Source: Verrucomicrobiota bacterium
GTDB lineage: Bacteria > Verrucomicrobiota > Verrucomicrobiia > Opitutales > Opitutaceae
Assembly: GCA_023447015.1 (NCBI GenBank)
Contig: JAEXPG010000123.1
Span: 1-12,892 of the forward strand
Length of the DNA: 12,892 bases
Reading direction: 5' to 3'
Shown one piece after another: positions 7,379 through 12,892 of the stretch. Numbering within the stretch: position 1 is the stretch's first letter; the number at the start of each line of letters is the position of its first letter. Both the position numbers and the translations under genes were made by a program. Below the pieces are notes generated by a model. That model worked only from the letters and a program-made list of their open reading frames with translations, had not been told where the DNA came from and searched no databases.

Positions 7379-9619
7379 ATGAACGCACTACCGCTTTCCC
7401 TGCGTCGCAGCACCCACGCTCTCGCCTGCCTCGGGCTCGCCACCACCGCCGCCCAACTCGTCGCCGCGGGCCCTGCAGACCCCCCCGACCCGTTCGAGAC
7501 GTTCAACAGCTACATCAAGTTGTCCGGATTCGTTCCCGACGCTTCGGGCAACGATGCCGCCTACGCCCAACGCGCCCGGACCAACGCCGACGGCGCCGTC
7601 GGGATCGAGGCGATGCGCATCGAGACCGACATCGACCCCAAGACCACCTTCGTCTTCGACGGCCGCGCGCTCTTCGGCGCCAACGACTACCTCGCCAAGG
7701 CCACCATCGCGCGGACCGATGTGGGCACCCTTGACTTCGGCTACAAGAGCTTCGGGACGTTCTACGACGGCATCGGCGGCTTCTTCCCGCTCAACAGCTA
7801 CTGGCAACCCCTCACCAAGGAACAGCTGCACACCGACCGCGGATCACTCTGGGCCGACTTGAAGATCACGTTGCCCAACGCGCCGGTCCTGCGGCTCCGC
7901 TTCAGCGAGGAGCGCCGAACCGGACAGAAAGACTCCACGATCTGGGGCGATACCGATTTCACCGGAATCCCGATCTGGAGCCAGAGCAGCCTCAACCCCT
8001 ACTCCGCCAACCGAAAGCTCGTCCCCTCCTACATCGACTTGGACGAACTCCAGCGGACCTACGAGGCGTCGCTCTCCCACACCTTCGGAAAAACCACGGT
8101 CGACTTCAGCATCATCCGCACGGAGATCGACAACAACGACACCCGCTGGTTGAACCGCTACCCCGGCGAGATCAGACCATATCCGGCGATTCCCTCCACA
8201 CCGGCAACACTGGTCACGGCCGACAAGGCGAACAACCCCGTCTACGGCTTCGACCGGCAGAGCGCCGCGACCACGACGATGGCCTACACCGGAAAGTTCG
8301 AGACCGTGTTCAACGACAAGGTCACCCTCTTCGGCGGCCTCAGCTACCAGCAGATCGACGCCGAGATCGGCGGAGCCCGGGAGATGACCACCGATATCAT
8401 GACCGGCAGCGGCAGAGTCAGCGTGGTCGGCGGCTTCAGCCCGAGCACCAGCGCATCCAGCGGCCCGGGCCGTCCACCCTATTCCTACCGCATGGTCGAC
8501 GGCGACGCCACCGAGAGCATCCTCACCGGCAACCTCGGCGTGAAGCTTCAACCCGCCAAGGATCTGTTCGTCTCGTGCGCCCTCAAGGGCGAATCCAGCG
8601 ACACCGACGGCCACAACCAGATCAACTTCATCAACACGAAGGTCGTCCTTTCCTCCGGCGCCCGGACCGACGTGCCAGTCTCCGTGCTCAATTACAGCAA
8701 GCGGAGCGAGACCGCGTGGACCCCCGAGATCAATGTCCGCTACTCGGGCATCAAGAACCTCAGCCTCTACGGCAGCTTCGACTACCGCCATGTCTCCGGC
8801 GATGAGAACGCCATCAATGGTGGGCTCGGCTCAACCGGCACCGGCTCCGCCGGGACCTGGATCGCCGGCACACCGGCGACCGCCGAGGACAACACCGGGG
8901 AGAAGCACGGCCACTACAAGGTCGGCGCGAACTGGAACCTCTGCTCCGCCGCCACCCTCCGGGCCGAGGTCTTCTACCGCGACCACAAGAACTCCTTCAC
9001 CGATATCGCCAACAGCATCGACGGCTACGTCCTCGGCTACCGCTACCACGGAGTCCGGCTCACGGGCATCATCAAGCCGTTGCCCGGCCTGACCTTCACC
9101 AGCCGCTATGTCGGCCAGATCGGCAAGGCCGACGTCGCCATCGACAGTGAGGAATCCTACGACTCGATGGATTCGACGAACCACTCCTTCGGCGAGACCA
9201 TCGACTGGGCACCGACCAAGCAGCTCTACTTCCAAGCCAACTTCAACGTGGTGTTCGCCACCATCGAGACGGCCTACCCGCGGGCCGGCGGCACCGCCAA
9301 CGACGTCCTCCGCAACGCCGACAACAACTACTGGAACGGCAGCTTCATCTCCGGCCTCGCCGTCGGCGAGAAGACCAATGTCGAACTCCAGGCGACCATG
9401 TACCGCGCCGACAACTATCAGTCGTCGATGGTCGTCAGCACACCCTACGGAGCCGAAGTCCGGGAGTCTTCCATCGTCCTGGCGGTGAAGCACCGCTTCA
9501 CCGAGAAGATCCGGGGCACAATCAAGGTCGGCTACTTCGAACACGACAACACGACCACCGGCGGTTTCACCAACTTCCACGGTCCGATGGCCTACCTCGC
9601 CATCGAGCACGCCCTCTAG
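7379..9619 (+). CDS. MtrB/PioB-like outer-membrane beta-barrel of a porin-cytochrome complex
   Basis: The 746-residue product has a signal peptide ending near LVAA-GPADPP (about residues 1-30). The rest is a long succession of amphipathic, aromatic-rich beta-strands with polar turns, as in large porins (for example TLDFGYKSFGTFYDG, YEASLSHTFGKTTVDFSIIRT, VTLFGGLSYQQID, LSLYGSFDYRHVSGD). Length and the position directly after an MtrA-like cytochrome gene match the MtrB/PioB family, whose barrels enclose the multiheme cytochrome so that electrons can cross the outer membrane. The N-terminal CXXC seen in Shewanella MtrB is absent; the only mature cysteines are isolated ones. The last residue is Leu, not the common terminal Phe/Tyr. 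There is no clear Shine-Dalgarno before the ATG, which would fit translational coupling with the upstream gene. An ordinary porin is the alternative, but context argues against it. Confidence 0.83.
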   Translation: MNALPLSLRRSTHALACLGLATTAAQLVAAGPADPPDPFETFNSYIKLSGFVPDASGNDAAYAQRARTNADGAVGIEAMRIETDIDPKTTFVFDGRALFGANDYLAKATIARTDVGTLDFGYKSFGTFYDGIGGFFPLNSYWQPLTKEQLHTDRGSLWADLKITLPNAPVLRLRFSEERRTGQKDSTIWGDTDFTGIPIWSQSSLNPYSANRKLVPSYIDLDELQRTYEASLSHTFGKTTVDFSIIRTEIDNNDTRWLNRYPGEIRPYPAIPSTPATLVTADKANNPVYGFDRQSAATTTMAYTGKFETVFNDKVTLFGGLSYQQIDAEIGGAREMTTDIMTGSGRVSVVGGFSPSTSASSGPGRPPYSYRMVDGDATESILTGNLGVKLQPAKDLFVSCALKGESSDTDGHNQINFINTKVVLSSGARTDVPVSVLNYSKRSETAWTPEINVRYSGIKNLSLYGSFDYRHVSGDENAINGGLGSTGTGSAGTWIAGTPATAEDNTGEKHGHYKVGANWNLCSAATLRAEVFYRDHKNSFTDIANSIDGYVLGYRYHGVRLTGIIKPLPGLTFTSRYVGQIGKADVAIDSEESYDSMDSTNHSFGETIDWAPTKQLYFQANFNVVFATIETAYPRAGGTANDVLRNADNNYWNGSFISGLAVGEKTNVELQATMYRADNYQSSMVVSTPYGAEVRESSIVLAVKHRFTEKIRGTIKVGYFEHDNTTTGGFTNFHGPMAYLAIEHAL

Positions 9620-9671
9620 GCGCCCGGCTCGGCGGAACCCGAGCTCCCATTCAGACGTCTCATCCACCACC

Positions 9672-10007
9672 ATGAAACTCCTCGCTACCACCATCATCAC
9701 CGCAGCCTCGATCTCCCTCACCGCCGCCGCCGGCGCCGCCACCGCCCAGGAGAACTGGGATGCCCACTGCGCCAAGTGCCACGCCGCGGACGGTACGGGC
9801 AGCACGAAGATCGGCGCCAAACTGAAGCTGAAGGACTATAGCAAGGCCGAGGCTCAGGCGGCCTTCACCGACGCCGAGGCGCTCGCCGCCATCAAGGACG
9901 GCATCAAGGATGCCGCCGGAAAGTTCACCATGAACCCCTACGGCGAGAAACTTACCGCCGAGGAAATGCAGGCCCTCGTACCGTTCGTTCGCGCGCTCAA
10001 GAAGTAG
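9672..10007 (+). CDS. Small periplasmic monoheme cytochrome c (class I)
   Basis: The 111-residue product has a clear signal peptide (MKLLATTIITAASISLTAAA, cleaved near ATAQ-EN) and a mature part of about 85 residues. The haem motif CAKCH (C33, C36, H37) lies near the mature N-terminus, and M87 in KFTMNPYGEKL is the likely second iron ligand. This His/Met layout is that of small class I cytochromes such as c5/c553 types. It is the third gene of the run, 52 bp after the barrel gene, and so is a good candidate for the soluble carrier that links the outer-membrane conduit to inner-membrane electron transport, a place held by a HiPIP in the Pio system. A terminator-like hairpin follows 28 bp after the stop. 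Family is certain; partner role is inferred from position. Confidence 0.92.
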   Translation: MKLLATTIITAASISLTAAAGAATAQENWDAHCAKCHAADGTGSTKIGAKLKLKDYSKAEAQAAFTDAEALAAIKDGIKDAAGKFTMNPYGEKLTAEEMQALVPFVRALKK

Positions 10008-10034
10008 TCCCCGCCTGCATCCCCGTTCACCACC

Positions 10035-10059
10035 CGGCCCGCCCGCCCAAGGCGGGCCG
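10035..10059 (+). terminator. GC-rich hairpin after the cytochrome operon
   Basis: CGGCCCGCC (10035-10043) pairs with GGCGGGCCG (10051-10059) with a seven-base loop; a shifted pairing GCCCGCC (10041-10047) with GGCGGGC (10051-10057) and a three-base loop is also possible. It is followed by ATCATTTCC, a weak U-rich tail. It sits 28 bp after the stop of the monoheme cytochrome gene. Confidence 0.6.
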
Positions 10060-10084
10060 CATCATTTCCAGCAACTGGGCAGCC

Positions 10085-10147
10085 TGCCCTGCCTGTTCCG
10101 ATCTTCCGTGAACAGGCGAGGCAAGTCGGAACGACCGACGTGCCTCG
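10085..10147. repeat. Overlapping inverted repeats forming alternative hairpins
   Basis: Hairpin A: TGCC (10085-10088) and GCCTGTTC (10091-10098) pair with GAACAGGC (10110-10117) and GGCA (10120-10123) around an 11-base loop. Hairpin B: CGAGGCA (10117-10123) and GTCGG (10125-10129) pair with CCGAC (10135-10139) and TGCCTCG (10141-10147), with one A-G mismatch and a five-base loop. A and B share bases 10117-10123, so they exclude each other. A third pairing, GTTCCGA (10095-10101) with TCGGAAC (10126-10132), competes with both. Possible roles are a shared terminator, a structured RNA or a mobile palindromic repeat. Confidence 0.55.
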
Positions 10148-10301
10148 ATTCGGCCCCGATAGACCGGATGAATATGGGGTTACGGTGCTTCCACGGGGCC
10201 AACAGCATGACAGCTGGAGAGTGGCAGCAACGTTCCCCGTGCGACTCGCCACCAATCTCGGTCGCGCAGGGAAAAGGCACAGGGGCAATATGCCCCGCGC
10301 C

Positions 10302-11603
10302 TCACACCACCTTCGCCCAGATGACCTTCAGGTAGCGGCTCTCGAGGCAGTTCGAGTAGACGGGATGGTCGGCGCCCGGCCCCGTGCGATCGAAGATCTG
10401 GAGACGACGGTGGTGCCGGTGCGCGGCCTTGATGACGTACTCCTCGAACTGGTCCATCGTCACGAGACCCGAGCACGAGCACGTCACAAAGAGCCCGCCG
10501 GGCTTCACCAGGCCGATGCCGAGGTGGTTGATGTCCTCGTAGCGGCGGCGGCCGGCGAACGGGCCGTCGTCGTCCTCGGGATCGCGGCTGAGCACGAACT
10601 TCGGCGGATCGAGCACCACCGCATCCCAGGCCTCGCCGTTCTTCTGCATCTGCCGGGCGTAGGAATAGGCGTCGGCGTGCACCCACTTGATGCGGGCGTT
10701 GTTGATGTTTGCGTTGCGCTTGGCCTGCTCGATCGCCGTCTCGTCGAGATCGACGCCGGTCACGTCCTCGGCGCCGCCGTGCACCTTCGACGCGATCGCG
10801 AAGCCGCCGGTGTAGCAGCACAGGTCGAGCACGCGCGCGCCCTTGGTGAACTCGGCGAAGCGCCGCCGATTGTCGCGCTGGTCGCAGAAGAAGCCGGTCT
10901 TGTGACCCTCCTCGAAGTCGACCTCGAACGTCACGCCGTGCTCGCGCACCTTCACGCGCCGCGGGGCGTTCTCGTCGACGACCGGATCCAACATGGCCGG
11001 GCGGATCCCCTCCCAGTGCGCGACCTCGTCGTCGACCTGCACGATGTGGTTCTTCGTGCCGAGCGCCTCGTGGAGAATCTTCAGCCACTTCGGCAGGCGC
11101 TGCATCACGCCGAGCGAGCAGACGTCGGCAAACAGGGTGTCGCCATGGCGGTCGACGGTGAGGCCGCTCAGGCCGTCGCCGTCGGAATTGATCACGCGGT
11201 AGGTGTTCGTGACCGCGTCGAGCTTGAGCATCTCGCGGCGGAACGCCACCGCGCGGCGCAGCGCCTCCTCGAAGTACGCCTCGGTCACGGGCTCGCTGCT
11301 GAAGCGCATGATGCGCAGCGGCACGTTGGCCTTCTTGTTCCAGAACCCGGTGCCGAGCCGCTTGCCGAGCTTGTCGTAGACCGCCACGAAGTCGCCCGGC
11401 CGGGCATCCGGCGAGGCGTCGCGGATCATCTTCGGGTAGATCTGCGGCTGGAAGGTGAAGAACTTCAGCTGCACCCACGGCCGCTGCCATTGCGAGCGGG
11501 CGAGCGGCGCCGGCGGCGGCCGCGGTTCATACGCGCGGCGGCGCGCGGCGGCCTCGGCCTCTACGGAAAACGGTTCGTCGGGAAAGTCGGACTCGGGATT
11601 CAA
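10302..11603 (-). CDS. SAM-dependent 23S rRNA (cytosine-C5) methyltransferase, RlmI family
   Basis: The enzyme methylates a cytosine of 23S rRNA with S-adenosylmethionine. With a TTG start at 11603 it has 433 residues, a little longer than the usual near-400 because of a Pro/Arg-rich N-terminus. A PUA-like RNA-binding part starts near WVQLKFFTFQPQIYPKMIR (43-61). The central region has the RlmI hallmark GHKTGFFCDQRDNRRRF (233-249), the SAM site LDLCCYTGGF (259-268), the acidic VTGVDLD (281-287), DPPKF (332-336) and the TCSCS motif (374-378) that holds the catalytic cysteine. Between the upstream gene's stop and the first homologous residue there is no ATG. The frame has an ATG at 11768, but it lies inside the upstream gene and would give an Arg-run with no likeness to the family; TTG at 11603 is therefore preferred, without a clear Shine-Dalgarno. 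Family is confident; the exact start is not. Confidence 0.88.
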   Translation of the reverse strand: MNPESDFPDEPFSVEAEAAARRRAYEPRPPPAPLARSQWQRPWVQLKFFTFQPQIYPKMIRDASPDARPGDFVAVYDKLGKRLGTGFWNKKANVPLRIMRFSSEPVTEAYFEEALRRAVAFRREMLKLDAVTNTYRVINSDGDGLSGLTVDRHGDTLFADVCSLGVMQRLPKWLKILHEALGTKNHIVQVDDEVAHWEGIRPAMLDPVVDENAPRRVKVREHGVTFEVDFEEGHKTGFFCDQRDNRRRFAEFTKGARVLDLCCYTGGFAIASKVHGGAEDVTGVDLDETAIEQAKRNANINNARIKWVHADAYSYARQMQKNGEAWDAVVLDPPKFVLSRDPEDDDGPFAGRRRYEDINHLGIGLVKPGGLFVTCSCSGLVTMDQFEEYVIKAAHRHHRRLQIFDRTGPGADHPVYSNCLESRYLKVIWAKVV

Positions 11604-11694
11604 GACGGCCGATTGAGCCCAACCGAGGACCGAACGCGAGGCGGAAGAGCGGTGACGTCGTTCGGTGTGCTTCCTTGGCGCGCTAGCCCGCCGC

Positions 11695-12774
11695 TCACAC
11701 CACCGGCACCGCCGGCGCCGTCGCCTTCGGCTTCGCCTTGCAGAAGAACGAGAGCACGACCGCCGCAAGCCCGCCGAGCGCCAGCCACATACCGACCTTC
11801 AGCGCCGCACCCAGGACGACCTTCGCGATCCCGGTCACGACACCGAGCACGGTCTGCACCGCCAGCAGCGGGACCTCCGCAGGAAGGTACGGCTTGATCG
11901 CGATCACGAAGAACCAGTCGCCCATCGCCGCGCTGGGAAGCGCGCAGACGACCGCGAACCCGCCGGCCAACAGGCACGGGACGCCCCACCAGAGCAACAA
12001 CCCGCGGAACGACCGAACGCCGAACACCGCCACGCCGAGCAACAGCAGCACCGGCAGCACCCAGCTCCACCTCGCGGCAAACGCGAACCAGCGCAGCCGG
12101 TCCCTCAGTTTCCCGACCATGCCGTACACCGCATCGGCCTGCGCGCTCTCCCGCGCCTCGAACAGATCCACGCGGTCCGGCATCTCCTTCACCGCCGGCG
12201 CCACCATCTCGCGGAACTGACGGCGCAGCTCGGGAAGCTGGTCGGCCGGCGGACAACACGCCGTGGGCAGGGCCTTGAGGTCGGCGCCGCACGGAGGCTT
12301 GCCCTGCAGCACCTTCACATAGGCATCCTCGAACACACCGCCGGAAAGCCGCTGTTTCAGGTCGACCAGCGACAGCTTCACGGAGGGGCGGGAGACGTCG
12401 GAGTTCACGTAGCCGAAGAACTGGTCGATCGCCCCCTCCGTCTGGCCACGCACATAGTCGGTCGGCAGCACCGCACCGATGAGAGTCTGCAGATCGCTCT
12501 GCGTGAAACCGCTGAGGAAGCCGGACACGTCCTCCCGCTCGACGTTCGCGTCGGACTCGGCGCTCTTTGCGGCGGCCGCCGTCGCCGCAGTGATCGTCTC
12601 CGCCGCGATCTCCGGCAGTCGCTCGGCCACCTTCTTCTCGCGCAGCACATCCTTGTAGGTCTGGGGCGAGAGCATCTGCGTGCCGAGCGGCCGCACAAAC
12701 ACCATCGCCACCGCCGCCACCACAAACGCGGCGACCAACACCACCGCGACGAACCGGGCCAGAAAGCGCAACAT
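11695..12774 (-). CDS. Integral membrane protein with large extracytoplasmic domain, function unknown
   Basis: The 359-residue product has one N-terminal TM helix (about residues 7-27), a long polar domain (about 28-230) and a C-terminal group of hydrophobic segments (about 236-254, 258-280, 284-300, 305-325 and 326-345), ending in a short basic tail CKAKPKATAP. The polar domain has the run LSPQTYKDVLREKKVAERLPEI, an Ala-rich helix and a Cys cluster KPPCGADLKALPTACCPP (159-176; C162, C173, C174) that could form a disulfide. I do not recognise a named family; similar layouts occur in uncharacterised membrane proteins of several phyla. The ATG at 12774 is chosen because CTAGGAG lies about ten bases upstream and it starts right before the first TM helix; the frame is open back to 12849. 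The rRNA methyltransferase gene follows on the same strand after about 90 bp. Confidence 0.78.
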   Translation of the reverse strand: MLRFLARFVAVVLVAAFVVAAVAMVFVRPLGTQMLSPQTYKDVLREKKVAERLPEIAAETITAATAAAAKSAESDANVEREDVSGFLSGFTQSDLQTLIGAVLPTDYVRGQTEGAIDQFFGYVNSDVSRPSVKLSLVDLKQRLSGGVFEDAYVKVLQGKPPCGADLKALPTACCPPADQLPELRRQFREMVAPAVKEMPDRVDLFEARESAQADAVYGMVGKLRDRLRWFAFAARWSWVLPVLLLLGVAVFGVRSFRGLLLWWGVPCLLAGGFAVVCALPSAAMGDWFFVIAIKPYLPAEVPLLAVQTVLGVVTGIAKVVLGAALKVGMWLALGGLAAVVLSFFCKAKPKATAPAVPVV

Positions 12775-12866
12775 GATGCGCAGTCTCCTAGCCGCCGCGA
12801 CGCCACTCGTCCAGCACGGCCTCCCGTCACGCCCACTCTGCCTCTCCAACCAACCTTCCCCTTTCC

Positions 12867-12892
12867 CACCTTACACCTCCTCACCTTACACC
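12867..12892. repeat. Two 11-bp direct repeats CACCTTACACC at the right edge
   Basis: The copies lie at 12867-12877 and 12882-12892, separated by four bases (period 15), and the second reaches the window end, so more copies may follow. They are about 95 bp upstream of the membrane protein start, a place where an activator or repressor could bind. The surrounding bases are pyrimidine-rich on the plus strand. Confidence 0.5.

Larger units (their letters stand above)
10008..10301. other. Intergenic region between convergent genes, rich in dyad symmetry
   Basis: These 294 bp separate the 3' ends of the cytochrome operon and the rRNA methyltransferase gene. They contain a terminator-like hairpin (10035-10059), two overlapping hairpins (10085-10147) and a distant pair GGCCCC (10151-10156) / GGGGCC (10196-10201). 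The base composition is visibly less GC-rich than the flanking genes. No reading frame here resembles a known protein, though a 72-codon frame is open on the minus strand from 10280 to 10062. Confidence 0.5.

Noticed and set aside
10062..10280. A 72-codon ATG-initiated minus-strand frame in the dyad-rich spacer
   Set aside because: It reads straight through the hairpins, has no recognisable domain and no clear ribosome binding site; kept only as part of the spacer description.
10140..11897. A 585-codon plus-strand frame
   Set aside because: It is antisense to the RlmI-like gene, which has all its family motifs on the minus strand.
1..12892. tRNA, rRNA, CRISPR arrays, transposases or prophage genes
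   Set aside because: No cloverleaf, rRNA segment, regularly spaced long repeat, transposase motif or phage protein was seen when reading both strands.

Overview
The window is GC-rich DNA with strong G/C bias at third codon positions. It holds nine protein-coding genes and no RNA gene, CRISPR array or insertion sequence that I can see. The best guess for the source is a Gram-negative bacterium of the Verrucomicrobiota (Opitutales-like). This rests on a three-part 2-oxoacid dehydrogenase fusion, weak Shine-Dalgarno use at several starts and outer-membrane genes; nothing in the window proves it.

Layout. (1) 1-1644, minus: the N-terminal 548 codons of a hybrid sensor histidine kinase (export signal or anchor, periplasmic-binding-protein-like sensor, TM helix, PAS, start of the HisKA domain); the kinase ATPase part lies beyond the left edge. 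(2) 1851-2492, plus: an exported MsrB-type methionine sulfoxide reductase. (3) 2518-2847, minus: a small protein joining a Cys-rich N-terminus to a sigma-70 region 4-like helix-turn-helix. (4) 3043-6252, minus: one polypeptide with E1-alpha, E1-beta, lipoyl and E2 parts of a branched-chain-type 2-oxoacid dehydrogenase, followed by a strong hairpin. (5) 6572-10007, plus: a three-gene run encoding a multiheme MtrA/DmsE-like cytochrome lipoprotein, an MtrB/PioB-like outer-membrane barrel and a monoheme cytochrome c. (6) 10008-10301: a dyad-rich spacer between convergent genes. (7) 10302-11603, minus: an RlmI-type 23S rRNA cytosine-C5 methyltransferase. (8) 11695-12774, minus: an integral membrane protein of unknown function.

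The most interesting unit is the three-gene run at 6572-10007. It has the parts of a porin-cytochrome conduit that moves electrons across the outer membrane (Mtr/Mto/Pio type). It differs from the textbook versions: the cytochrome has eight candidate haem sites instead of ten, the last site is CX4CH, the protein looks lipid-anchored, no extracellular cytochrome is encoded beside it, and a small class I cytochrome c sits where a periplasmic electron shuttle would be expected. The direction of electron flow (metal oxidation or reduction) cannot be read from the sequence. The exported MsrB and the neighbouring sensor kinase would fit an envelope that handles redox stress, but that link is inference from proximity only.
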